This document shows positions 17,821-26,460 of a stretch of DNA of 64,000 nucleotides, piece after piece. Location of the stretch: NCBI RefSeq assembly GCF_900095795.1, contig NZ_LT608328.1:1791001-1855000 (forward strand). Direction: 5' to 3'. Source of the DNA: Petrimonas mucosa. GTDB taxonomy: Bacteria > Bacteroidota > Bacteroidia > Bacteroidales > Dysgonomonadaceae. The notes below the pieces were generated by a model. It was not told the DNA's origin, made no database searches, and saw only the letters and a program-made list of their open reading frames with translations. Both the position numbers and the translations under genes were made by a program. Within the stretch, counting starts at the first letter, position 1. Each line of letters begins with the position of its first letter.

Positions 17821-19125
17821 ATGAAGAGCATTGTCTGTGTGGTTTTGATCTCCCTCTTTATCCCTGTGGCGGCAGGACAAAACCCCGTGATCGACAGGGA
17901 TAGCATACTGCACTATTTCGGGCAGGTAAGACAGGCTACGCGTGAGAATGTGAGGATATGGGAGAAGGATATTTACGGTCCCATCATGTTGATCGATGAG
18001 CATACCCGTACGGTATTTGCAAATGAACCGGACAACGGCAATCAGCTGGTGGAAACGGACGGCTACTATACGGGGGTTCTGCCCAAGACGATCAGTTTTC
18101 ACAACACCTCACTCGAATGGAACGGAAAAACATGGGCGACTGTTGTTCTGCCGCTCTCTTCCGACAAGCATCCGCGGCTCGATCTCATTACTCATGAGCT
18201 GTTTCACTGCGCACAACCATCACTGGGATTCGACATGCGTGTATCGGACAACCATCACCTGGATGAGAAGGATGGCAGGGTGTTGCTCCGGCTCGAGATT
18301 GAAGCGCTCAAGAAAGCACTGAAGGCCCGCAGGCTCTATCAGGCAGAGGAGCATTTGAGGAATGCGCTTCTCTTCAGGAGGTACAGGCACCTGGTATACA
18401 GCGGTTCGCAAACCTCCGAAAACAGGCTTGAGCTGCTCGAAGGGCTTGCTACCTATACGGGACAGATGATGAGTGGGCGTAGCAAGTTGCAACTGCGGCA
18501 GTATCTTATCGAAAGGTTGGAAAATTATGCCAGGATCCCCTCTTTTGTCCGCTCATTCGCCTATGAGACGGTTCCGGTATATGCTTTCTTCCTCTACCAG
18601 AAAAATAGCGACTGGAACAAGGGAATCAGTTCCTCAACCGATCTTACAGATCTGTTTGAGGAGGCTTTTGAGTTGGAGATGCGAATCGTCTTACCCTCCT
18701 ATATCAGTCAGCTTGCCGAAGAGTATCACGGCAGGGAGATCCTCGATCAGGAGGTTTTGAGAGAGGAAAAACAGAGGTTGCGGTTGGAGGAGTTGCGCGA
18801 AAAATTCATGGAAAGGGCCCGTCTGGAGATCAAACTGGAAAAGATGAACATGTCGTTCGACCTCACCAATCCGATCGCCCTTGACGTTGATGAAGGGATG
18901 GTTTATCCCACACTCCGTATCAGCGACAACTGGGGAATACTGACCGTGAACGGTGGTGGGGCACTGCTCTCTCCCGGCCATATCTGGGTGGTGCTCTCCG
19001 AACCGATCGAGATCGGGGAGACCGAAATCATCGGCGAGGGGTGGCATATCGAGTTGAACGAGGGGTATCACCTCGAGAAGAACAGCCAGGGGAATTATTT
19101 GATGACAAAGAAAAAGGAGAGGTGA
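17821..19125 (+). CDS. Secreted protein with HExxH and EGLATY motifs, putative zinc peptidase
   Basis: I do not recognise the family. The 434-residue protein starts with a signal peptide (1-19, cut near AAG-QN). H125-E126-L-F-H129 in THELFHCAQ is a zinc-peptidase HExxH motif. E207, in LELLEGLATYTG, lies 78 residues later in the EGxAxY context that supplies the third zinc ligand in gluzincins. The middle is rich in charged helices (about 155-190 and 300-340), and the C-terminus (about 350-430) looks like a beta domain (LTVNGGGALLSPGHIWVVL). This suggests an exported metallopeptidase or a relative. No operon partner helps: the gap to the next gene contains a new promoter. Confidence 0.65.
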   Translation: MKSIVCVVLISLFIPVAAGQNPVIDRDSILHYFGQVRQATRENVRIWEKDIYGPIMLIDEHTRTVFANEPDNGNQLVETDGYYTGVLPKTISFHNTSLEWNGKTWATVVLPLSSDKHPRLDLITHELFHCAQPSLGFDMRVSDNHHLDEKDGRVLLRLEIEALKKALKARRLYQAEEHLRNALLFRRYRHLVYSGSQTSENRLELLEGLATYTGQMMSGRSKLQLRQYLIERLENYARIPSFVRSFAYETVPVYAFFLYQKNSDWNKGISSSTDLTDLFEEAFELEMRIVLPSYISQLAEEYHGREILDQEVLREEKQRLRLEELREKFMERARLEIKLEKMNMSFDLTNPIALDVDEGMVYPTLRISDNWGILTVNGGGALLSPGHIWVVLSEPIEIGETEIIGEGWHIELNEGYHLEKNSQGNYLMTKKKER

Positions 19126-19132
19126 TTTTTCT

Positions 19133-19140
19133 TATCTTTG
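19133..19140 (+). promoter_or_regulatory. Bacteroidota -7 promoter element, AlaX-like gene
   Basis: TATCTTTG, a full TAnnTTTG match, 16 bases before the ATG at 19157, implying a very short leader. Confidence 0.6.
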
Positions 19141-19156
19141 CATATCAAAACAGGTT

Positions 19157-19612
19157 ATGGAATTTCAACTCAACGAACACAACAAACAGGAGTACCCGCC
19201 AATGCATACAGCTGAGCATATTCTCAACCAGACCATGGTGAGGATGTTCGGTTGTGAACGCTCAAAAAATACACATATCGAGCGCAAGAAGAGCAAAGCC
19301 GATTATTTGCTCCCCAATCCGCCTACCGATGAAGAGGTAAAGGCCATCGAAGCAAAAGTTAACGAAGTGATTGGCCGTCATCTTCCGGTTTTGGAAGAGT
19401 TCATGCCGATGAAAGAGGCGGCTGAAATTGTCGACCTGTCTAAACTGCCTGAAAATGTGTCGGAAACATTGCGCATAGTGAGGGTGGGCGACTACGATGT
19501 CTGTGCCTGTATCGGTTCACACGTAGAGAATACGTCGGAAATCGGTCATTTTGAGATTATCAGCCACGATTTTGCCGACGGAAGGTGGCGGGTAAGGTTC
19601 AAATTGAGGTAG
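19157..19612 (+). CDS. Alanyl-tRNA editing domain protein (AlaX-like)
   Basis: Stand-alone homologue of the editing (SAD) domain of AlaRS/ThrRS (151 residues), expected to hydrolyse mischarged tRNA such as Ser-tRNA(Ala). The zinc ligands are visible as HxxxH (H17, H21 in MHTAEHILN) and CxxxH (C118, H122 in CACIGSHVEN). The order and spacing match AlaX-type proteins. Which mischarged tRNA it clears is not determinable here. It has its own promoter and is 12 bases ahead of mtgA. Confidence 0.85.
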   Translation: MEFQLNEHNKQEYPPMHTAEHILNQTMVRMFGCERSKNTHIERKKSKADYLLPNPPTDEEVKAIEAKVNEVIGRHLPVLEEFMPMKEAAEIVDLSKLPENVSETLRIVRVGDYDVCACIGSHVENTSEIGHFEIISHDFADGRWRVRFKLR

Positions 19613-19624
19613 TGAAGTAGCATC

Positions 19625-20314
19625 ATGAGAAAGATATCCCGGTTTATTGGTAAGATTGTGCTCTATTTTGTTCTGTGGAGCATTGCGTCGGTATTGGGAT
19701 ACCGGTTTCTTCCAGTCCATTTCACCCCGTTGATGGGTATAAGGGTGATGGAACAGCTCGTTGATGGTGAAAAGCCGAAGGTAAGCCACAGGTGGGTCCC
19801 TTACTCGCAGATCTCCGACAACATGAAGCGTGCGGTGCTTGCTTCGGAGGATCAGCGTTTCTTCAATCACAACGGTTTTGACATGGTTGAGATTAAAAAG
19901 GCACTCAAGGAGAACAAGACCCGTAAGCGTCCCCGTGGAGCAAGCACCATCAGCCAGCAGACGGCCAAAAATCTCTTCCTCTGGCCCAGGTCGTCTTGGC
20001 TGAGAAAGGGGTTGGAGGCCTATTTCACCGTTCTGATCGAGCTCTTCTGGTCGAAAGAACGGATCTTGACGGTTTATCTGAACTGTATTGAGACAGGTGA
20101 CGGCATCTATGGCGTTGAGGCGGTAGCCCGGGAACATTTCGATACGACAGCCGACAAGCTTACGGCTTCACAGTCGGCCCTGATCGCCGCAACGCTGCCC
20201 AATCCGTTGAAATACAGCTCAAAAAATCCATCCTCATATATGAAGCGGCGGCAATCGCAGATACTTAAACAGATGCGGACCGTGAAGTTGCCTCCTGTCG
20301 CGGAAAAAGGGTGA
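19625..20314 (+). CDS. mtgA: Monofunctional peptidoglycan glycosyltransferase
   Basis: GT51 enzyme (229 residues) that polymerises lipid II without transpeptidase activity. One N-terminal membrane segment (about 8-28), the catalytic motif [13 protein letters not shown] with E75, the [17 protein letters not shown] motif and [13 protein letters not shown]. Full length for the monofunctional class. It directly follows the AlaX-like gene and probably shares its transcript. Confidence 0.94.
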   Translation: MRKISRFIGKIVLYFVLWSIASVLGYRFLPVHFTPLMGIRVMEQLVDGEKPKVSHRWVPYSQISDNMKRAVLASEDQRFFNHNGFDMVEIKKALKENKTRKRPRGASTISQQTAKNLFLWPRSSWLRKGLEAYFTVLIELFWSKERILTVYLNCIETGDGIYGVEAVAREHFDTTADKLTASQSALIAATLPNPLKYSSKNPSSYMKRRQSQILKQMRTVKLPPVAEKG

Positions 20315-20414
20315 GTGGACTTTTTTTCAATTCTGGTTCTCCCGATTTTGAGAAGAGGAATAAAAAGGTTACTTTTACGGCACTGTAAAAAAACCGTGAC
20401 TTCTTTTACTTGGT

Positions 20415-20765
20415 ATGAACGAAAGCGAAAAAAAAGTGGTGAGCAGAATGATCGCTATCTATTGCAGGGCGAATCACAATCAGGCTTCGCAGTTGTGCGA
20501 AGAGTGCATCAACCTTAGAGATTATGCGAGCAGGCGGCTTGAGAACTGTCCTTTCGGCGAAGATAAACCTACTTGCGCTGCATGTTCCATCCACTGTTAC
20601 AAGAATGAGATGCGGTTGAAAATTAAAGAGGTCATGCGGTTTTCAGGCCCAAGGATGATATACCATAATCCCATTGATGCAATCATCCATTTTTTCAAAA
20701 AACTGAGGCGGAATCAACCCCGATCGGTTGCTGAAGGAACTTCCCGTAGAAATGGCAGACATTAA
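20415..20765 (+). CDS. ygbA: YgbA-family protein (nitrous oxide-stimulated promoter family)
   Basis: Small cysteine-rich cytosolic protein (116 residues) with the family core: C-x2-C in LCEECINL, NCPFGEDKPTCAACSIHCY, then MRFSGPRMIYHNP. E. coli ygbA belongs to the NsrR/NO-responsive genes and has been linked to recovery from nitrosative stress. The function here is inferred from the family. Its 3' end overlaps the next gene, a regulator with an RIC/hemerythrin-like domain, which also points to NO or iron-sulfur stress. The cysteines could bind metal or a cluster. Confidence 0.82.
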   Translation: MNESEKKVVSRMIAIYCRANHNQASQLCEECINLRDYASRRLENCPFGEDKPTCAACSIHCYKNEMRLKIKEVMRFSGPRMIYHNPIDAIIHFFKKLRRNQPRSVAEGTSRRNGRH

Positions 20766-21630
20766 CAAGAACGTGATTCTATCTGACCTGCTGACCGAGC
20801 ACAGCGAGCTGATTCCGGTCGTGAACAGGTTCGGCATCAAGCTTGGGGTGGGAGAGAAGACAATCGAGAAAATCTGCCAGGAGAATGAGTTGAATCCCGA
20901 CTTCATACTGGCTATCCTGAATGTCTACATGGACGAGAGCTACGATCCGGGAAAGGATCTGGATAAATTTGATGTCTCCCTCATTGTGGACTACCTCAAA
21001 CGTACCGTCGAGAATTACCTGCAGGCATCCGTACCTAACCTGGAGAAGCACTTCACCCCTTTTGTCGCGATGAATAACGGGGAGAATGAAGAGTTGAAGC
21101 TGCTGCACAAGATATTCTACCAGTTCAAGTCGGAACTTGCCGACCACCTTCAACAGGGTCTCGATCAGCCGGGCGACTACCCGAACGAGTTGCTGCATGA
21201 CCTGAAGAACATCATAATCAGGCATATTTCCGGAAACTATAACCAGAACCTGGCTTATGCAGTGATCTTTTCCATTACTGCCCTCGAGAGGGAGCTGCAT
21301 ATTCATAACCGGTTACTGGAAAAAGTGCTGCGTCCCAAACTGAGAGAGCTCGATTCGGGTCATATCGAACACCTGAGCCACACATTTTCAGATGATTCCA
21401 AGTCGCCGGCCGGAGACAGGCAGTTGACTAACCGGGAGATCGAGGTGCTGAAACTTATCGTTCAGGGACGGTTAAACAAGGAGATTGCGGAAAAACTGAA
21501 CATCAGCCTGAATACCGTTCTTTCACACCGGAAAAACATCATGGCAAAAACCGGTATCAAGACTGTTTCAGGGTTGACCTTCTACTCCATATCGAATGGA
21601 CTGGTCTCGCCAGGCGACGAGATTATCTAG
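20752..21630 (+). CDS. LuxR-type regulator with RIC/ScdA-hemerythrin-like N-terminus
   Basis: 292-residue predicted transcription factor. N-terminal residues about 8-50 (LSDLLTEHSELIPVVNRFGI...ILNVY) resemble the ScdA_N domain of iron-sulfur repair proteins. Residues about 75-200 resemble the hemerythrin-like di-iron part of YtfE/ScdA, with LLHKIFYQFKSELADHL and ELHIHNRLLEKVLRP, although the first His position appears lost. The C-terminus is a LuxR helix-turn-helix (LTNREIEVLKLIVQGRLNKEIAEKL, residues about 213-237). I chose ATG 20752 (MADINKN), which overlaps ygbA by 14 bases; ATG 20728 is an alternative. Overlap with ygbA suggests that it senses NO or redox and controls the pair. Confidence 0.8.
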   Translation: MADINKNVILSDLLTEHSELIPVVNRFGIKLGVGEKTIEKICQENELNPDFILAILNVYMDESYDPGKDLDKFDVSLIVDYLKRTVENYLQASVPNLEKHFTPFVAMNNGENEELKLLHKIFYQFKSELADHLQQGLDQPGDYPNELLHDLKNIIIRHISGNYNQNLAYAVIFSITALERELHIHNRLLEKVLRPKLRELDSGHIEHLSHTFSDDSKSPAGDRQLTNREIEVLKLIVQGRLNKEIAEKLNISLNTVLSHRKNIMAKTGIKTVSGLTFYSISNGLVSPGDEII

Positions 21631-21672
21631 CCGTTTTATTGATTGAGATGAACAATAAATCAACAAGTGATT

Positions 21673-22419
21673 ATGAATGCAATTGATATCAGCTCCGCCA
21701 ACTGGAAAGATGTAAAAGAGACGCGATACGATGCGGTGATACTGCCCTGGGGCGCATGTGAGCCGCACAATTACCACCTGCCCTACCTTACCGACTGTTT
21801 TTTGTCGCACCATATCGCCCTGGAGAGCGCATCGCTTGCCTATGAAAGATCGGGTGTGCTTTGCGCTGTCCTGCCACCGGTCTATTTTGGATCACAAAAC
21901 CCGGGACAGTGGGATCTGCCGCTCTGTATCCACACGAACAGTGAAACACAGAAAGCGATCCTGAGTGATGTGGTGGAGTCGTTACAGGTTCAGGGGTTCT
22001 CAAAACTGGTTATTCTGAACGGACACGGTGGCAACACCTTCAAGCCATATATCCGTGATCTGGCAAAACGACAGCCCGGTTTTACCATCATTGCGGTGGA
22101 CTGGTGGACGATCGTGCCTACTGGCGACTACTTTGAGGAGAGGGTCGATGAGCACGGTGGAGAACAGGAGACCTCGGTGTTGCTCCATTACCGACCAGAT
22201 CTGGTGAAGCTGGAACAGGCTGGCGATGGTAAGCCTGCGCCACTTCCGATGGAGTCGATCAACCAGAAAGTGGGATGGATGCCCCGTCACTGGCAACAGG
22301 TTACCAGCGATACTGGAATCGGTAATCCCAAAAAATCGACAGCAGAAAAGGGTAAAAGATATTCCCGAGCCGTCGTGGAAAAGATAGCCGGCCTGTTGTC
22401 GGAGTTGAAAACGTTCTGA
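21673..22419 (+). CDS. Creatininase family protein
   Basis: Metal-dependent amidohydrolase of the creatininase/FAPy-deformylase family (248 residues). Metal-ligand motifs: WGACEPHNYHLPYLTDC (Glu, His and Asp ligands), LNGHGGNTFKP and, further on, DEHGGEQETS. The true substrate is unknown; the family includes creatininase and formamide hydrolases of riboflavin/F420-type pathways. ATG 21673 was chosen; GTG 21667 in frame is possible. A single gene before the terminator that carries intron 2. Confidence 0.87.
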   Translation: MNAIDISSANWKDVKETRYDAVILPWGACEPHNYHLPYLTDCFLSHHIALESASLAYERSGVLCAVLPPVYFGSQNPGQWDLPLCIHTNSETQKAILSDVVESLQVQGFSKLVILNGHGGNTFKPYIRDLAKRQPGFTIIAVDWWTIVPTGDYFEERVDEHGGEQETSVLLHYRPDLVKLEQAGDGKPAPLPMESINQKVGWMPRHWQQVTSDTGIGNPKKSTAEKGKRYSRAVVEKIAGLLSELKTF

Positions 22420-22522
22420 GCCAAGAACACTGCTTCCGAAACCTTCAGCCATTTAGCCCCCCTGCAGCAGCCTGAAAGGGGCTCGATCTCCCGTTGACAT
22501 CTTATAAAACAAATGGGTAAAA

Positions 22523-22550
22523 CGCTTTTTTAACTAAGCAAAAAAGCGTA
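22523..22550 (+). terminator. Terminator hairpin upstream of intron 2
   Basis: ACGCTTTTTT / AAAAAAGCGT inverted repeat with an 8-base loop, followed by AATTT. It could act in both directions. Intron 2 starts directly behind it. The stretch 22420-22520 holds only a GC-rich imperfect hairpin (AGCCCC / GGGGCT). Confidence 0.7.
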
Positions 22551-22982
22551 ATTTGTATGTCGGGCATGGTATTAAGCTGACAGGATGCAAGTTCCTGTAT
22601 GTGCCGAGTTGATAGGAAACATTAGCGACTGGCAAGGGTGTTGCGGGTAACTGCAAATCTGAAAGAAGCCATCAGCAAATCTGAAGTTCTGACGCACAGA
22701 AACCTGATATAAGGCTCACAAGAGAGGGCAACCGAGCAATGGATTGGGAACGCCCAAAATTCAACCGTAACTCAAGTGGAGTAAATCAGGCAGAACGCAG
22801 AGAAAGTTTAATATCTTATCCCGAGAGATCTTGTAGGATGCACCAACAGTGCAGGACGGGCAGTGATGCAAGTTCATGTCTTACAAGAAGTCAGCAGAGG
22901 ACATAGTATTCCGGAGCAGGAACAGCACGGAAGAAGGTCTGAATCTTTTAATTTAAGGAGCAGTCAGTTCAAAATTTGTTTT

Positions 22983-24395
22983 ATGGCGCAACAGCAAGCA
23001 AAAACTTACCAGTACGATCTGTTTTCTGAAACGGGTCAGGAGGTTGATCGCCCTTATGACAAGAGTGAAGCCGTACGTGGAGCTCAGTCAGCAAAGGCGT
23101 TGCAAGTAAAAGAAGCAGGCGAACAGGGACGAGCCTTAGCCCCGGATTTAATGGGAGCGATATTGTGTCACAGCAATATCAAACAAGCCTACAAACAGGT
23201 AAGGCAGAACAAAGGAGTAGCGGGAATCGATCAAATGGCGGTAGGAGGATTTGCCGTATGGTACGCAGGAGATGGAAAAAGTCTACTGGACAAACTATAC
23301 AACGGCACTTACCAACCCCAAGGGGTCAAGCAGGTCGAAATACCCAAGCCGGGCGGAGGTAAACGCAAACTGGGTATCCCCACGGTAACCGACAGGATCA
23401 TCCAGCAGGCGATAGCACAGGTACTAAGTCCAATTTACGAGCAGAAATTTTCCGAAAACAGCTACGGATTTCGTCCCAACCGGAGCGCCCATCAAGCGTT
23501 AAAGAAAGGGAGCGAATATGTGGAGGAAGGAAGAAATATCGTTGTAGACATGGACTTGAAAACGTTCTTCGATGTCGTCAATCATGACCGGTTAATGTAT
23601 CGGCTGTCAGAGACCATTGGCGATAAAACGCTATTGAGACTGATACGCAAATACCTTCAAAGTGGAATACTGGTTGATGGCGTTGTAAGTCAACGTACCG
23701 AAGGCACCCCCCAGGGGAGCCCCCTGTCCCCACTCTTATCCAACATAGTTTTAGACGAACTGGACAAGGAGTTAGAACGCAGGGGACACAAATTTGTTCG
23801 ATATGCGGACGATTGCAACATCTACGTACGCAGCCAAACGGCAGGCGAGAGAGTAATGGAATCGATAACAGGCTTTATTGAAAGCAAACTGAAACTACTT
23901 GTCAACAAAGACAAAAGTCAGGTTTGCGAGGTAAATCAAACCAAATTCTTAGGCTACACCATCCAAAAGGATGGGAACCTGACCATAGCAGAGAAGAGCA
24001 TTGAACGCTTCAAGGAGAAAGTACGCAGTATAACCAAGCGAAACAGGGGAGTGAAGTTCGAACAAGTAATTGCAGAACTCGTACCCGTGATGCGCGGTTG
24101 GCTTAACTACTTTCGCTACGCCCGATGTAAAAGAGTATTAAAGAATCTTGATTCATGGATACGCAGGAAACTTCGGTGCTATAGATTAAAGCAGTGCAAG
24201 AGGGTCATTACCTTGCAACGTTTTCTTGAAAGACAGGGCGTTGAAAGCTGGCAAAGCTGGATATTAGCCCTCTCCGGTAAAGGACACTGGCGCAAGTCAG
24301 GATGCCCACAAGCCCACCAGGCTCTCAACAACAAATGGTTTGATGCAGCAGGTCTTTACAACCTCACATTAAATTACGACAGGTTAAACAATTAA
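22983..24395 (+). CDS. ltrA: Group II intron reverse transcriptase/maturase
   Basis: 470-residue intron-encoded protein with RT motifs GIDQMAVGGF, PKPGGGKRKLGIPTV, GFRPNRSAHQAL, EGTPQGSPLSPLLSN and catalytic YADD, then maturase domain RGWLNYFRYARCK and RRKLRCYRLKQCKR. No HNH domain. The start at 22983 (MAQQQAKTYQ) lies after TTAAGGAGCAGT, as in intron 1. An upstream in-frame ATG at 22863 would add 40 residues inside the structured RNA and is unlikely. Intact by inspection. Confidence 0.92.
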   Translation: MAQQQAKTYQYDLFSETGQEVDRPYDKSEAVRGAQSAKALQVKEAGEQGRALAPDLMGAILCHSNIKQAYKQVRQNKGVAGIDQMAVGGFAVWYAGDGKSLLDKLYNGTYQPQGVKQVEIPKPGGGKRKLGIPTVTDRIIQQAIAQVLSPIYEQKFSENSYGFRPNRSAHQALKKGSEYVEEGRNIVVDMDLKTFFDVVNHDRLMYRLSETIGDKTLLRLIRKYLQSGILVDGVVSQRTEGTPQGSPLSPLLSNIVLDELDKELERRGHKFVRYADDCNIYVRSQTAGERVMESITGFIESKLKLLVNKDKSQVCEVNQTKFLGYTIQKDGNLTIAEKSIERFKEKVRSITKRNRGVKFEQVIAELVPVMRGWLNYFRYARCKRVLKNLDSWIRRKLRCYRLKQCKRVITLQRFLERQGVESWQSWILALSGKGHWRKSGCPQAHQALNNKWFDAAGLYNLTLNYDRLNN

Positions 24396-24398
24396 AAG

Positions 24399-24432
24399 AA
24401 ACCGCCGTGTGCGAAAGCATGCACGGTGGTGT
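24399..24432 (+). ncRNA. Group II intron 2 domain V
   Basis: Canonical 34-base hairpin: ACCGCCGTG / CACGGTGGT, a two-base TG bulge, upper stem TGC/GCA and a GAAA tetraloop. CGC triad with a G-U wobble, as in intron 1. Confidence 0.82.
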
Positions 24433-24559
24433 GAGAGGGCGGGGGAGTAATCCCCCTACCTACTCGATTGCGAACTTGTTGACGATAAGAATTTAAGCGA
24501 TATCAACAGTTGAAAAATCTGAAATTTGGAAAAACCAATATATTTAATATGAATAAATT

Positions 24560-26458
24560 ATGAGTAATCAGAAAGAAAAACTTTTTACAGATTTCCCTCC
24601 GGTTTCCACCGAAGAGTGGATGGAAGTCATTACCAAAGACCTGAAAGGGGCTGACTTCCAAAAAAAACTGGTGTGGAAAACAAACGAAGGTTTTAATGTG
24701 AATCCTTTCTACAGGGCAGAAAATATCGAAGGACTCGCACAGGTCACAAACCTGCCGGGACAATTCCCTTATGTACGAAGCACGAGAAAGGAGAATGTCT
24801 GGTATGTACGTCAGGATATCGACGTGAAAGACTATGCCGAGGCCAACAAGAAAGCACTGATGCTGTTGGAAAAGGGGGTTACGTCGCTTGGTTTCCATCT
24901 TCCGAAGAATAACCTTTCGGCAGAAAACCTCGCACTCCTTCTCAACGGTATTGCTCCAGAAAAGGTGGAGTTGAATTTCAGGACCTGCATCTCCAAAACC
25001 GACGAACTGGCACGGCTGGTAGTAGCCTACCTTACATCACAAAACCTCGATCTCCTTAATTGTTACGGCTCCATCGAATATGATCCTTTCAGGAAGATAC
25101 TGAAGAAGGGGGTGGATGTGCCCAACTGGATTGACGATGCTGTTGAAATGGTTAAAATCACGGCTCCGCTTCCCCGTTACAGAAGTCTCTCCGTAACAGG
25201 TAACCTGCTGAACGATGCCGGTGCATACAGTTATCAGGAGCTGGGTTTCAGCCTCTCCTACGGAAATCAGCTGTTGGGTGCGCTTATCGAAAAGGGAGTT
25301 GCCCCGTCGCTGGCTGCAAAGAAAATTAAATTTGAGTTTGGCGTAGGCTCAAACTATTTCATGGAGATTGCCAAGTTCCGTGCTGCACGGTGGTTATGGG
25401 CCGAGATCGTGAATGCATACAATCCACCATGCCCTCCCCATATCACATGCGACAATACAGCGGAAGACGGTACTTGCCGCTGCGCTGCCAAAATGAATAT
25501 TCATGCCTCTACATCGCGCTTTAACCAGTCGCTTTACGACCCGTATGTCAACATGCTCCGTACACAGACCGAAGCTATGTCTGCCACTATCGGTGCAGTA
25601 GATTCGCTCACGGTACGTCCTTTCGACGAAGCATTCGAGACACCTACCGAGTTTGCGGAACGGATTGCCGTAAACCAGCAGCTGTTGCTGAAAGAGGAGG
25701 CCCATTTCGATAAGGTGACCGATCCGGCTTCGGGTTCATATTACATCGAGACGCTGACGGTTTCACTCGCCGAACAGGCCTGGAAACTCTTCCTGGAGAC
25801 AGAGGAGAAAGGGTTCTATGAAGCCCTCAAGGCCGGTTTTGTGCAGGATGCCGTTGCAGCTTCGTCGCAAGCCCGTTTCAATGCAGTTGCCAACAGAAAA
25901 GAGATACTGCTGGGCACCAACCAGTATCCAAACTTTACGGAAACCATGGCTGAGAAGATTACTGATCCAAAAGATCACTCATGCGGTTGTGGCAGCGTAG
26001 ATAAAACCGAACTCAAACCATTGGTGATAAGGAGATTGTCGGAGCAGTTCGATGCGCTCAGACTGGCTACCGAAAAAAGTGGCAAGACTCCTAAGGTCTT
26101 TATGCTCACTATCGGAAACCTGGCGATGCGTCTGGCCCGTTCTCAATTCTCGAGCAACTTCTTCGCGTGTGCCGGATACCGGATTATCGACAACAACGGT
26201 TTCCCGACTGTGGAGGAGGGTGTTGCCGCTGCCCGTAATGCCGGTGCCGATGTGGTTGTACTCTGTTCGAGCGATGATGAGTATGTGGAGTATGCTCCCA
26301 AGGCTTTCGATCTGCTGAAAGGAGGAAAAGAGATCTTTGTCGTTGCAGGGGCTCCCGCTTGTATGGATGAGTTGAAAGCTCATGGAATTGAACATTTCAT
26401 TCACGTTCGCAGCAACGTATATGAGACGTTGAAGGCGTTCAACGGGAAACTTCTATAG
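24560..26458 (+). CDS. mutA: Methylmalonyl-CoA mutase small subunit
   Basis: Beta subunit (632 residues) of the B12-dependent mutase that interconverts succinyl-CoA and methylmalonyl-CoA, used in propionate formation or use. It has the mutase barrel with EWMEVITKDLKGADF at the N-terminus and FEFGVGSNYFMEIAKFRAARWLWAEI in the core. The C-terminal domain is B12-binding-like but lacks DxHxxG (residues 530-632), as expected for the non-catalytic subunit. Upstream, intron 2 fills the gap to the preceding gene. A membrane protein starts three bases after the stop, then mutB. Confidence 0.95.
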   Translation: MSNQKEKLFTDFPPVSTEEWMEVITKDLKGADFQKKLVWKTNEGFNVNPFYRAENIEGLAQVTNLPGQFPYVRSTRKENVWYVRQDIDVKDYAEANKKALMLLEKGVTSLGFHLPKNNLSAENLALLLNGIAPEKVELNFRTCISKTDELARLVVAYLTSQNLDLLNCYGSIEYDPFRKILKKGVDVPNWIDDAVEMVKITAPLPRYRSLSVTGNLLNDAGAYSYQELGFSLSYGNQLLGALIEKGVAPSLAAKKIKFEFGVGSNYFMEIAKFRAARWLWAEIVNAYNPPCPPHITCDNTAEDGTCRCAAKMNIHASTSRFNQSLYDPYVNMLRTQTEAMSATIGAVDSLTVRPFDEAFETPTEFAERIAVNQQLLLKEEAHFDKVTDPASGSYYIETLTVSLAEQAWKLFLETEEKGFYEALKAGFVQDAVAASSQARFNAVANRKEILLGTNQYPNFTETMAEKITDPKDHSCGCGSVDKTELKPLVIRRLSEQFDALRLATEKSGKTPKVFMLTIGNLAMRLARSQFSSNFFACAGYRIIDNNGFPTVEEGVAAARNAGADVVVLCSSDDEYVEYAPKAFDLLKGGKEIFVVAGAPACMDELKAHGIEHFIHVRSNVYETLKAFNGKLL

Positions 26459-26460
26459 CC

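Larger units (their letters stand above)
22555..24468 (+). mobile_element. Group II intron 2 (IIC-like)
   Basis: Second retroelement of the same type as intron 1, about 1.91 kb. It starts at GTATGTCGGGC behind a terminator hairpin and ends ...CTACTCGAT before TGC. The roughly 430-base structured 5' part shares blocks with intron 1, but overall the two have clearly diverged, so they are separate arrivals or old copies rather than a recent duplication. Domain V (24399-24432) and a GGGGGAGTAATCCCCC domain VI hairpin precede the 3' end. Confidence 0.82.

Noticed and set aside
20315-20518. 67-codon frame overlapping the start of ygbA
   Set aside because: Out-of-frame with a well-supported YgbA-family gene and no protein-like features.
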